From Gemmatimonadota bacterium (GTDB taxonomy: Bacteria > Gemmatimonadota > Gemmatimonadetes > Gemmatimonadales > Gemmatimonadaceae): a stretch of DNA of 36,759 nucleotides. The translations under genes were made by a program, and so were the position numbers. Below are positions 15,558 through 23,902 of this stretch, in pieces (within the stretch, counting starts at the first letter, position 1; each line of letters opens with the position of its first letter). The stretch lies in assembly GCA_031127225.1 (NCBI GenBank), contig JARIEV010000016.1:1-36759 (forward strand), given 5' to 3'. The notes beneath the pieces are model-generated. The model was given only the letters and a program-made list of their open reading frames with translations. It was not told the DNA's origin and did not search any database.

Positions 15558-17339
15558 CTAGTGCAGCAGCGTACTCACCGCGCCCATCAGCTGCTGCGAC
15601 GAGAACGGCTTGGCCAGGAACATGGCATCGGCGTCGAGGCTGCCACCCTCGTTGGCCAGCTCCTGATTGGTGTAGCCGGAGATGAACAGCACGGGCATCT
15701 CCGGACGGTCCCGCTGCAACTGCTTGGCGAGCTCGCGTCCGCCGAGTTCCGGCATCAGGACATCGCTGATGACCAGATCGACGTCGTACCGTTCGGCCAG
15801 CGCGGTGAGCGCCTCACGGCCGTTGGCGGCTTCGATGATGCTGAAGCCATGGCGGCGCAACACGGCCGACACGAGGCGCCGGACGGAATCTTCGTCATCG
15901 ACCACGAGGACGGTGCGGGTCGAAGGCGCCGCGGTGGGCGCCGGTGCGGGCGCGGCGGCCGGCACCACACGCTCCACTGCCGGCACCATGTCGGTCGCCT
16001 CGGCGGTCGCCGGGGGCGTATGCGCCGGCAGGAGGATTTCGATGCTCGTGCCCTGACCGGGCGTGCTGTCGAGCGACACGAACCCGCCCGACTGGCGCAC
16101 CAGGCCGTACACCATCGAGAGGCCGAGTCCGGTGCCCTCGCCGGTGGCCTTGGTGGTGAAGAACGGCTCGAACACGCGCGCTTGCAGCTCCGTGGGGATC
16201 CCGGCGCCCGTGTCCTGCACGGAGAGCACGGCGTAACGTCCCGGGGTGACCTGATCACCCTGTACGCCATCCCGCGGGTGCTCCAGCTGCAGTTCGCGAC
16301 ACCGGACGGAAATCGAGCCGCCGCCGGCGGTCGCGTCGCGCGCGTTGACGATGAGATTGAGCAGCACCTGATCGAGCTGCATGCGATCCGCTGCCACGAA
16401 CGACGGCGTGGCGTGCACGTGCAGGGCGGTACCGGCACCCACCAGACGGCGCAGCATCGGCACCATCTCGTTCACCGTCTCGGCCAGATCGAACACCGTG
16501 GAGCGCAGCGTCTGCTTGCGACTGAACGCCAGCAGATGGTTGGTGAGCTGGGCCGCACGCTTGGTGGCGGACGCGATTTCCTCCAGCAGCCCGAGGGCGT
16601 CGGGCGGCATGGCGGGGTCGCCCGCCAGCAGCTCGGCGTTCCCCTCGATGACGGTGAGCAGGTTGTTGAAGTCGTGCGCCACCCCACCGGCGAGCTTGCC
16701 GATCGCTTCCATCTTCTGCGACTGCCGCAGCTGGTCTTCCAGCAGCATCCGCGCCGAGATGTCGCGGAAGCTCCAGACCCAGCCCACGATGGTGTCGCCG
16801 AGATACTGCGGGCTGGAGTGCCACTCGATCACGCGGCCATCGTGGGTGCGCAGCACCTCCAGTTCGCGCAGGGGGCGCTCGGTGTGGCCGCTGTGCACCC
16901 AATCGCGGAAGCGCGGTCCCTGCTCGACTTGCGCGGCAATCCGCACGCGCACCGGAATGGCGTCGAGCAAATCGCCGGACACGGCGGCCAGTTTCCAGAG
17001 CCGGCGCAGCTGCTGATTGCTGCGCACCTCGTTCCCCTCGAGATCGAGCACCATGACCGCATCGGAGCTCGCCTCCAGGGTGGCTTCCAGCAGCGACATG
17101 GCCTGCTGCACTTCGTCGCGCTCGCCGATGGCGGTGCGCATCCGCTCCAGCCGGTCGGCGAGTTCACGCGACACGGTTTCGAGCGAGTGTTCCATCATGG
17201 CGCGGTCGTGATCCGCGTCGCCGTACGCGGCCTCGATGGCCCCGAGCAACGGCGCCAGCGATGCCGGCACGTCGGCGAGATTGCCGAAGTGCCGACGCAG
17301 CTGACGGATCAGCAGCTTATGGCGGAGCTCAACGTTCAC
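15558..17339 (-). CDS. PAS-containing hybrid histidine kinase, NahK-like
   Basis: 593 residues from a GTG that lies inside the 3' end of the FIST gene. Order: an N-terminal helical region (1-85) ending in a coiled coil, a PAS domain (about 86-200), HisKA with phospho-accepting H222 in GVAHDFNNLL, an HATPase domain (N box NLIVNARDA at 328, DTGAG at 376, GTGLGLSMV at 402), an Ala/Pro linker, and a receiver domain with acid pocket DDED (481-484), phospho-acceptor D526 and K577. It has no membrane segments, so it is soluble and probably takes its signal from the overlapping FIST protein. A separate phosphotransfer protein or response regulator would be needed downstream; none is in the window. 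The architecture matches the NosP-associated kinase NahK in outline. Confidence 0.9.
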   Translation of the reverse strand: MNVELRHKLLIRQLRRHFGNLADVPASLAPLLGAIEAAYGDADHDRAMMEHSLETVSRELADRLERMRTAIGERDEVQQAMSLLEATLEASSDAVMVLDLEGNEVRSNQQLRRLWKLAAVSGDLLDAIPVRVRIAAQVEQGPRFRDWVHSGHTERPLRELEVLRTHDGRVIEWHSSPQYLGDTIVGWVWSFRDISARMLLEDQLRQSQKMEAIGKLAGGVAHDFNNLLTVIEGNAELLAGDPAMPPDALGLLEEIASATKRAAQLTNHLLAFSRKQTLRSTVFDLAETVNEMVPMLRRLVGAGTALHVHATPSFVAADRMQLDQVLLNLIVNARDATAGGGSISVRCRELQLEHPRDGVQGDQVTPGRYAVLSVQDTGAGIPTELQARVFEPFFTTKATGEGTGLGLSMVYGLVRQSGGFVSLDSTPGQGTSIEILLPAHTPPATAEATDMVPAVERVVPAAAPAPAPTAAPSTRTVLVVDDEDSVRRLVSAVLRRHGFSIIEAANGREALTALAERYDVDLVISDVLMPELGGRELAKQLQRDRPEMPVLFISGYTNQELANEGGSLDADAMFLAKPFSSQQLMGAVSTLLH

Positions 17340-18468
17340 GGAGCGTGGTGATCGTCATGGTCTGGTTGTGCAGCTCGCACGCGGTCGATCCGCTGAACGG
17401 CGCGATCTCGCCGTACGAGTAGAACCCGACGAGCACCGCGTCGTCGCCCAGCACGTCGCGGACGCTCTCCACTTCCTCCTCGACGCGCTGCTTGAGTACC
17501 AGCTTCCGGCCCACGCAGCTGATCAGAATGGCGAGCTCGGGCGGCGTGCTGCCGAGCGCCTCGAGGGAGGCACTCGCGGCCCCCTGCGCGCCGTCCACCA
17601 GCCGGTCCACATTGGCCTTCATGAGCTGGGCCAGGTGTCCCTGCGGGACGTCGCCGGCGAAGGTCAGGCTGCCGGCCGCTTCATCAATACCGAGGATGGT
17701 GCGGACGACGCCCTTCTCGTTGGCGGCGCCGCGCACACTGAGCGGGAAGAGCAGGCCGCTGCTGGGCAGGTCGCCCGCGTGGCGCCCCAGGTAGCTCTTG
17801 TACAGCTCCAGTGCCGGGGCGCCGTCGAGTTCGTACAGCACGTTCCCCTTGGAGCGCGTGATGACGCGCTCAGGGCCAAAGGCGTCCCAGCCGCCCAGCG
17901 AGCCGTGTCCCACCTGCAGCCGGTCGCCGTAGAGGCCAATGGCCGCCACCGCGTGCCCCGCGCAGCCCCCGTCGATACAGACGGAGGTTTTCTCGAATTG
18001 CGCGCCGTCGGCGGCCAGCCCACCGGTCACGAGCACATGCGCCGGCAGCTGCTCCCGGAGTCCGGCCAGCAGTTCCGATCCGTTCACCTGCAGTCCTTCG
18101 GAGAGGACCAGCACGTGCACCAGATCGTCGGCGCGCAATGCGCCGGCGAGCTCCGCGCCGACGCGGTGGCTCTCATCCATCGATGTGAGCGGGAGGTGCA
18201 TGACCCGGATCTGCGTGTGCTCGAACTGCACCACGGCGGCCACGATCGCGTCATCGGAGACGTCGGTGCCACAGATCTCGCCGGCGGTGGAACACCCCAC
18301 CAACCTCGCGCCAGGATACTGCGTACGGAGCGTGGCGAGTGCATCGGACTCCTGCAGCGCCGCGCGGGCACCGAACAGCAGGATCAGTTGCGGCGTGATC
18401 GGCGTGCCTTCGCCGCGCATCGTGCGCCACCCGGTCGGGCGTGTCCACAGCAGTTTGTGTACGATCAT
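17329..18468 (-). CDS. FIST-domain sensory protein (NosP-like)
   Basis: 379 residues with both FIST_N and FIST_C regions. Typical elements are ARLVGCSTAGEICG near residue 53, VTGGLAADGAQFE near 145, RVITRSKGNVLYELDG near 203, and the C-terminal VGFYSYGEIAPF near 351. FIST proteins are cytoplasmic sensors. In Pseudomonas and Vibrio the FIST protein NosP is a haem-binding nitric-oxide sensor that controls a hybrid kinase encoded beside it. Here the gene overlaps the kinase start by 11 bases (17329-17339), which strongly suggests a working pair. Whether this protein binds haem cannot be seen from sequence; amino-acid sensing is another proposed FIST role. A 159-base gap with no clear terminator or promoter lies upstream. 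No ribosome site precedes the ATG. Confidence 0.83.
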   Translation of the reverse strand: MIVHKLLWTRPTGWRTMRGEGTPITPQLILLFGARAALQESDALATLRTQYPGARLVGCSTAGEICGTDVSDDAIVAAVVQFEHTQIRVMHLPLTSMDESHRVGAELAGALRADDLVHVLVLSEGLQVNGSELLAGLREQLPAHVLVTGGLAADGAQFEKTSVCIDGGCAGHAVAAIGLYGDRLQVGHGSLGGWDAFGPERVITRSKGNVLYELDGAPALELYKSYLGRHAGDLPSSGLLFPLSVRGAANEKGVVRTILGIDEAAGSLTFAGDVPQGHLAQLMKANVDRLVDGAQGAASASLEALGSTPPELAILISCVGRKLVLKQRVEEEVESVRDVLGDDAVLVGFYSYGEIAPFSGSTACELHNQTMTITTLRER

Positions 18469-18627
18469 GGCTGTTGGCTCATGGAGCGGTCAGGCTGGAG
18501 AGAGACGGCAGGGCTTGCCGACACGATCCGCAAGTATCCGGACCAACGGACATTCCCGCCAGTGGAAGGACCGGACTGCCGGTATCCACGGACGAAGTGC
18601 CCCATGTTGGTAGGACGACCGACCCCC

Positions 18628-19701
18628 CTACGGCGTCATTCGCAGCGCCCAGTGCGTGCGGAGGTACTGCTCGAGCACCACTGCGGTGGCGTCGGCGAAG
18701 CGCTCGCGGTTGGCCGGGGTGTCCCGGACGCCGGTGAAATTGGCTTCGATCTGCACCCCGCAGATGGTGCCGCCGGTCACCCCGCCCACGGACGCCGCAC
18801 CGGCACCGCAGGTGTGACGGCGGGTATTCTCGCCGCCGGTGAAGTAGTCCGCGCCCGCCGGCCGCGGGTCGCTGCTGCTGGGGAGCGACGGGAACCCCTG
18901 CGCGGCGTACAGCGTGCCCAGGCTGGCCGGTCCGCGGAGGAGGGCCGAGAACGAGAGCGGCGACAGCTGCGACAGCGTGAGAATGCTCGAGGCATTTTCC
19001 GCGGTGCCGGCGGCGTCGAGGGCGGCGTCGCTGCCGTCGAGGAGCGCACTGGACAGCAGGTACCCCAACTCCAGCCGCTGCACCGCATGGCCGTGGCCGT
19101 GCATGTCCATGTACCAGCCCTTGCCGTGCGACTTGAGCACCGCGCTCTTGGCGAGCTCGATGAACCCGTGCCATTCCCCGAGCGCCTCGGCCGCCGTGGC
19201 GTTGCCGCAGGCGGCTTCCAGCGGGAGCCGGTTGGGGTCGAGCTTCCGGCGTGAGAGGTGCGAGATGACCACGTGCGGGTACGACCCGAACCGCGCGGCG
19301 AAGCGCGCCTGCATGACGCGGGCGAGATCGGCCGTGTTGGCGTCGGTGACCGTGGTGGCCGAGCCGCCGCAGGCCGCCGCAGTGCGATCGGGGATGCCGC
19401 TGGGGGTGAGTGCCCCGCCGTGGGGGGCCGTGAGGATGACCGGCGCATTCCCCGCGAGGTACTCCACGTAGTTGTTGCGCCCGAAATACGACTGGCCGGC
19501 CACGTAGACCGTGGGGGCCGGCGGGACGACCGGCGTGGTCGGTGCGGTTGGGGGCGTCGGTGCCGCGGCGTCCGAGCCGCCGCAGGCGGCGGCACCGGCG
19601 GTGACACCGGCGACCGCGAGGGTCAGCAGGAACGTGCGGTGCCGCCCGGTACGGGGCGTGCCGGCACGGGGCCGCGGAGCAAGGCGAGGCAAGAAGCGCA
19701 T
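18628..19701 (-). CDS. N-formylglutamate-amidohydrolase-like lipoprotein
   Basis: 357 residues. A basic N-terminus and hydrophobic stretch end at lipobox AGAAACGG (Cys near 40), followed by a Pro/Thr linker. The rest matches the N-formylglutamate amidohydrolase (HutG-type) fold: PVILTAPHGG (near 88), ISHLSRRKLDPNR (near 145), YMDMHGHGH (near 195) with the metal-binding histidines, and GVQIEANFTGVRDTP near the end. Family members cleave N-formyl-L-glutamate to formate and glutamate in the cytoplasm during histidine breakdown. A lipid-anchored copy in the envelope is unusual, and no other histidine-degradation genes are present, so the substrate may differ. It is divergent from the amino-acid operon, with only 50 bases between start codons. 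Confidence 0.72.
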   Translation of the reverse strand: MRFLPRLAPRPRAGTPRTGRHRTFLLTLAVAGVTAGAAACGGSDAAAPTPPTAPTTPVVPPAPTVYVAGQSYFGRNNYVEYLAGNAPVILTAPHGGALTPSGIPDRTAAACGGSATTVTDANTADLARVMQARFAARFGSYPHVVISHLSRRKLDPNRLPLEAACGNATAAEALGEWHGFIELAKSAVLKSHGKGWYMDMHGHGHAVQRLELGYLLSSALLDGSDAALDAAGTAENASSILTLSQLSPLSFSALLRGPASLGTLYAAQGFPSLPSSSDPRPAGADYFTGGENTRRHTCGAGAASVGGVTGGTICGVQIEANFTGVRDTPANRERFADATAVVLEQYLRTHWALRMTP

Positions 19702-19751
19702 GGTCCAATTTGACTGATTGCGCCCACGCCGCCCAGTCCGTAGCGTCTGCT

Positions 19752-21083
19752 ATGCCTACACATCGTTCCCGTCGGGATTTCGTGAAGCACGCCGCCCTGC
19801 TCGGTGCCGCCGCCGTCGCCGCTCCGCAGGCCGCCGCCGCGACCCCGGCGCCGTTCACACCGGACCGGCACGCGCCGCTCACGCCGCACCCCGGCGCGCT
19901 CGCCGACGTCGCGCGCGATGAGGCCTACTGGGCCACCGTGGCCGCGCAGTACCGCATCACGCCGCGCACCACGAATCTGGAGGCGGGCTACTTCGGCATG
20001 ATGGCGCTGCCGGTGCTCGAGGCGTATCACCGCTACATCGATCGCGCCAACAGCGAGAGTTCATACTTCGCCCGGCGCGAGTATCCCGCCATGTTCCGCG
20101 CGGCGCGCGAGCGCGTGGCCGCGTTCGTGGGCGCCAAGCCCACCGAGCTGGCGTTTTCGCGCGGCGCGACCGAGGCCTTGCAAGCGCTGATCGGGCAGTA
20201 CAACCGCGTGCAGGCCGGCGACACCGTGATGTACGCCGACCTCGATTACAACGCGATGCAGTGGGCCATGAATGCGCTGGCCGCGCGCTGCAACGCGAAG
20301 GTGGTCACGCTCGACATTCCCGAGCCCGCCTCGCACGACGCCATTCTGGCGGCGTACACCACGGCGCTCGACGCGAACCCGCGCACCAAGCTGCTGCTGC
20401 TCACGCATTGCAACAACAAGACCGGGCTGCTGCTACCGGTCGGTGCCATCGCGCGGCTGGCGCGGGCCCGCGGCGTGGACGTGGTGGTCGACGCGGCGCA
20501 CTCCTTCGGGCAGGTGCCGCTCACGATGGCTGACATGGACGCCGACTTCGTGGGGCTCAACCTGCACAAGTGGATCGGCGCCCCCGTGGGCGCCGGGGCG
20601 CTGTATATCCGCGAGGGACGGCTCAGCGCGATCGACCGCGCCCACGCCGACGAAAGCGCGCCGGCCGATCGCATCGAGAGCCGCATCCACACCGGCACCA
20701 CCCACTTCCCCACGGTGATGACGATCCCCGATGCCATCGACTTCCAGCTCAGCATTGGGATTCCGCAGAAGGCCGCACGACTGCGCTACCTGCGCGACCG
20801 CTGGGTGCATGCCGTGGCCGACGTGAAGGGGGTGACCATTCTCACGCCCGAGGATGCCGCCCTCACCGGGGCGATTACCGGCTTCCGCCTGCACGGCCGC
20901 GGCACTGGCGAGGCCAACCGCGCGCTCGCCGCCACGCTGCACGACGAGTTTGGCGTCTTCACCTTCCAGCGCACCGGCCTCGCCAAGGGCGATTGTGTGC
21001 GCGTGACGCCCACGCTGTACAACACGCCCGCCGACGCCGACAAGTTGGCGGCGGCCATTCGCACCATCGCCGCCCGGGGTTGA
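19752..21083 (+). CDS. Tat-exported class V aminotransferase/isopenicillin-N-epimerase-like enzyme
   Basis: 443 residues from the ATG at 19752. The N-terminus is a twin-arginine signal, HRSRRDFVKHAALLGAAAVA, so a folded, cofactor-loaded protein is expected to be exported. The body is a type I fold PLP enzyme: FSRGATEALQ (phosphate/ring contact), VVVDAAHSFGQ with D247, and NLHKWIGAPVGAG with the Schiff-base lysine K273. The closest recognisable family is isopenicillin N epimerase (CefD)/class V aminotransferase, which includes epimerases, desulfurases and lyases, so the reaction is not certain. Three bases separate it from the following carbamoylase-like gene, which is also Tat-exported, so the two probably act in the same compartment. 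A TTG further upstream would hide the Tat motif inside the protein and was rejected. Confidence 0.82.
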   Translation: MPTHRSRRDFVKHAALLGAAAVAAPQAAAATPAPFTPDRHAPLTPHPGALADVARDEAYWATVAAQYRITPRTTNLEAGYFGMMALPVLEAYHRYIDRANSESSYFARREYPAMFRAARERVAAFVGAKPTELAFSRGATEALQALIGQYNRVQAGDTVMYADLDYNAMQWAMNALAARCNAKVVTLDIPEPASHDAILAAYTTALDANPRTKLLLLTHCNNKTGLLLPVGAIARLARARGVDVVVDAAHSFGQVPLTMADMDADFVGLNLHKWIGAPVGAGALYIREGRLSAIDRAHADESAPADRIESRIHTGTTHFPTVMTIPDAIDFQLSIGIPQKAARLRYLRDRWVHAVADVKGVTILTPEDAALTGAITGFRLHGRGTGEANRALAATLHDEFGVFTFQRTGLAKGDCVRVTPTLYNTPADADKLAAAIRTIAARG

Positions 21084-21086
21084 TCC

Positions 21087-22421
21087 ATGCAGCGCCGTAC
21101 GTTTCTCCGTCACGCCGGTGCGCTCGCGGCCATGCCGCTGGTGATGCCCTCGCTGTCCGATGTATGGTCCGCCGCTGCCGCGGCGCCGCTCCGGGTGAAC
21201 GGCGCGCGGCTCAACGAGTGGCTCACGAAGTTCGACCGCATCGGACGCACGCCGACCGGCATCAATCGTGTGGCGTACTCCGAGGCTGATCTCGCCGGTC
21301 GCGCCTTCACACTGCAGCTCCTGCGCGACGCCGGCCTCACGCCGCGTATTGATACCGCCGGCAACATCTACGCGCGTCTCGACGGCACCGACGGCACGCT
21401 CGCGCCCATCCTGATCGGCTCGCACATCGACTCGGTTACCGACGGCGGCAACTTCGACGGTCCGGTGGGTTCCTTCGGCGCCATCGAAGTGGCGCGCACG
21501 CTGCGCGAGCAGGCGGTGCGGCTGCGGCATCCACTCGATGTGGTGATCTGGCAGAACGAAGAGGGCGGCACCACCGGCAGCAAGGTCGCCATCGGCGAGA
21601 TCACCGACGCCGAGTTGGCCAAGGTGGCGCGCTCGGGGATCACCATTCGCGACGGCATCGGCCGCATCGGCGGCGACGTGTCGCGTCTGGGTGAAGCGGT
21701 GAAGCGAAAAGGTGATATCGCCTGCTACATCGAGCTGCACATCGAGCAGGGTGGCTTGCTCGAAAAGGCCGGCAAGCAGATCGGCGTGGTGCAGGGGATC
21801 GTGGGGCTGCGCTGGTTCGAAGTCACGATTACCGGCTTTGCCAATCACGCCGGCGCGACGCCTATGGATCAGCGGCAGGATGCCATGCTCGCGGCCGCCA
21901 AGTTTACGGTGGCCGTGAACGATGCGGTGCGCGCCGAACCGGGACGGCAGGTGGCCACGGTGGGGCGCATGGTGGTGTCGCCGAACACCACCAACGTCAT
22001 CCCCGGACAGGTCGTGCTCACGGTGGACCTGCGCGATCTCGATCAGACCAAGATCGAGCACTTCACCGAGATCTTCGCGCGGCTGGCGCGCGAGATCGGT
22101 GCCGCCACCACGACCACGTTCGCCTTCAAGCGACTCACCGACAGCCGGCCCGCCATCTCCGATCCGCGGGTCATGCAGTGGATCGAGTCGAGTGCCACGG
22201 CACTCGGGCTGTCGTCGCAGCGTATGCCCAGCGGCGCCGGACACGACGCGCAGGAAATCGCGCACATCGCCCCCATGGCGATGATCTTCATTCCAAGTGT
22301 GGGCGGGATCAGTCATTCGCCCAAGGAATTCTCCCGCGCGGCGGATATCACGAACGGGGCCGATGTGCTGCTCAACGCCGTGATCGCCGCCGATTCGCGC
22401 GTCCCCGACGGTCCGTCATGA
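21087..22421 (+). CDS. Tat-exported M20-family N-carbamoyl-amino-acid hydrolase/allantoate amidohydrolase-like
   Basis: 444 residues with a twin-arginine signal, QRRTFLRHAGALAA. The M20C metal site is intact by motif: GSHIDS (H113, D115), NFDGPVG (D124), QNEEGG (E158, E159), CYIELHIEQGG (H218) and ISHSPKE (H410). The dimerisation domain is marked by ITGFANHAGATPMDQR. This pattern defines the group of L-N-carbamoylases, beta-ureidopropionases and allantoate amidohydrolases, which release an amino acid plus CO2 and ammonia from N-carbamoyl compounds. Carbamoyl-amino acid is the best guess. It sits between an epimerase-like gene and an amino-acid permease, which supports release and uptake of amino acids. 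Its stop overlaps the permease start by ATGA. Confidence 0.83.
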   Translation: MQRRTFLRHAGALAAMPLVMPSLSDVWSAAAAAPLRVNGARLNEWLTKFDRIGRTPTGINRVAYSEADLAGRAFTLQLLRDAGLTPRIDTAGNIYARLDGTDGTLAPILIGSHIDSVTDGGNFDGPVGSFGAIEVARTLREQAVRLRHPLDVVIWQNEEGGTTGSKVAIGEITDAELAKVARSGITIRDGIGRIGGDVSRLGEAVKRKGDIACYIELHIEQGGLLEKAGKQIGVVQGIVGLRWFEVTITGFANHAGATPMDQRQDAMLAAAKFTVAVNDAVRAEPGRQVATVGRMVVSPNTTNVIPGQVVLTVDLRDLDQTKIEHFTEIFARLAREIGAATTTTFAFKRLTDSRPAISDPRVMQWIESSATALGLSSQRMPSGAGHDAQEIAHIAPMAMIFIPSVGGISHSPKEFSRAADITNGADVLLNAVIAADSRVPDGPS

Positions 22422-23791
22422 CCGACGGCGGCGCGCTGCGCCGCGTCCTCGGTCCCGGCACGCTCGCGCTCCTCTTCGCCAACGGCACCATCGGCGCGGG
22501 GATTTTCGCGCTCCCCGGCCTGGTGGCCGCCACGCTGGGCAGCGCGACCGCGCTCGGCTACGCGATCTGCGCGGTGCTGGTGATACTGATCTTTCTCTGC
22601 TTCGCCGAAGCGGGCAGTCGCGTCCACGACAGCGGCGGGGCCTACGCCTATGTGGGTACGGCGTTCGGCCCCTTCGCCGGATTCATCGCCGCCAATCTGG
22701 TGTGGTTCGGGTTCTCCGCCTGTGCCAATGCGGCGCTCGCCGATGTTCTCGTCGGCGCACTGGCCACGTCCGTGCCGGCGCTCGCGCAGCCGATCCCGCG
22801 CGCGATCGCCTTGATCTCGCTGTTTGCGTGCACGGCCGGCGTGAACATCATGGGGGTGAAGACCGGCGCGCGCGTGGTCGTCGGGCTGACCGTCCTCAAG
22901 CTGCTGCCGCTGGTGCTGCTGCTCGTGGTCGGCATCCCGCACATCGAGTGGTCACACATCGTGCCGACCCGTGTGCCTGATGCGTCCACGCTTGGCAGTG
23001 GCGTGCTGCTGCTGATGTTCGCATTCGTGGGTGGCGAAGCCTCGCTGTCGGCCAGCGGTGAGCTGCGCCAGCCCAGTCGGACCGTGCCGCTCGGTCTCCT
23101 GATGGGCGTGGCTACCGTGGTGGGCCTGTATTGCGGACTGCAGTTGGTCGCCGAGGGGGTGCTCGGGGCTGATCTGCCGCGCGAGTCCGTGTCGCCCCTC
23201 TCGGCCGCCGCCGGTCAGCTGATGGGCCCTTGGGGGCGCACGATGCTGCTGGGCGCGGTGTCGCTGTCGATTTTCGCCAATCTGAACGGCGATCTGCTGC
23301 TCTCGCCGCGCTGTCTGTACGCCGCCGCCAAGGATGGTTTGCTCCCGGCACCGCTGGCCAGGGTGCATCCGCGGTTCCAGACACCGTACGTGGCGATCGT
23401 GGTGTTCGCCGCGATCTGCGCCACGTTAGCCGTCCTCGGCGCCTTCAAGCCGCTGGCCATTCTGGGCACCTCGTCGCTGCTGCTGGTGGACGTGGCCGTC
23501 TGTCTCGCCGTGCTGCAGCTGCGGCGGCGCGGGGTGCAAGGGGCCGAGCCGCCGTTCGTCATTCCCGGCGGACCGCTCGTCCCGGTTCTGGCGGCGACCG
23601 TCTGCATCTGGGTCCTGACCAACCTCACGCGCGAGGAACTGTTGGGGCTGAGCGCGCTGGTGTTCTTCTCGGGCGGCTTGTACCTGCGCCTCCTGCGCGC
23701 CCGCGCGTTCGCGGCGCGCCGGGCCGCGGCGCGCGCCAGCGCCGGAGCAGGTGCAGGAGCAGGCGCAGGAGCAGACGCACCCGGTGCCTGA
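22418..23791 (+). CDS. APC-superfamily amino acid permease
   Basis: 457 residues, about 12 membrane segments. The first carries the APC signature NGTIGAGIFALPG (about 21-33), where the Gly-Ala-Gly turn contacts the substrate carboxyl in this fold. TM3 and TM6 regions (GGAYAYVGTAFGPFAGF; FAFVGGEASLSASGE) are also characteristic. It should import amino acids across the inner membrane by cation symport or exchange. The start overlaps the stop of the hydrolase gene, so this is the last gene of a three-gene operon. The C-terminus ends in an Ala/Gly tail coded by three 12-base repeats. Substrate is unknown. Confidence 0.87.
   Translation: MTDGGALRRVLGPGTLALLFANGTIGAGIFALPGLVAATLGSATALGYAICAVLVILIFLCFAEAGSRVHDSGGAYAYVGTAFGPFAGFIAANLVWFGFSACANAALADVLVGALATSVPALAQPIPRAIALISLFACTAGVNIMGVKTGARVVVGLTVLKLLPLVLLLVVGIPHIEWSHIVPTRVPDASTLGSGVLLLMFAFVGGEASLSASGELRQPSRTVPLGLLMGVATVVGLYCGLQLVAEGVLGADLPRESVSPLSAAAGQLMGPWGRTMLLGAVSLSIFANLNGDLLLSPRCLYAAAKDGLLPAPLARVHPRFQTPYVAIVVFAAICATLAVLGAFKPLAILGTSSLLLVDVAVCLAVLQLRRRGVQGAEPPFVIPGGPLVPVLAATVCIWVLTNLTREELLGLSALVFFSGGLYLRLLRARAFAARRAAARASAGAGAGAGAGADAPGA
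23744..23779 (+). repeat. Three 12-base tandem repeats at the permease 3' end
   Basis: Units GGAGCAGGTGCA, GGAGCAGGCGCA and GGAGCAGACGCA lie head to tail and encode the GAGAGAGAGAD tail. Copy-number change would lengthen or shorten the cytoplasmic tail without a frameshift. Confidence 0.8.
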
Positions 23792-23902
23792 CTGATGTTG
23801 GCCCCCCGCCGCTCCTGACCGGGATTCGCCAACAGCCCCCGTCGGTGCGATATTCCCGCGACGCCCTTCTTCACCTGTCTCCACGACCCAAGGATCTCAC
23901 GC

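Noticed and set aside
15531-15558. Hairpin GGCCGGCG/CGCCGGCC between kinase and decarboxylase
   Set aside because: Only eight base pairs with a 12-base loop and no T-run on the minus strand; it overlaps the kinase stop and is expected by chance in such GC-rich DNA.
15435-17351. Plus-strand frame of over 600 codons opposite the kinase
   Set aside because: Antisense shadow of the hybrid kinase; no domains, biased His/Arg/Gly composition.
18469-18627. Imperfect repeats around TATCC and ACGGAC upstream of the FIST gene
   Set aside because: Copies differ by a six-base insertion and give no clear symmetry or promoter, so I do not call a regulatory site.
20433-22316. Minus-strand frame opposite the epimerase and carbamoylase genes
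   Set aside because: Antisense of two genes with intact catalytic motifs; composition unlike a real protein.
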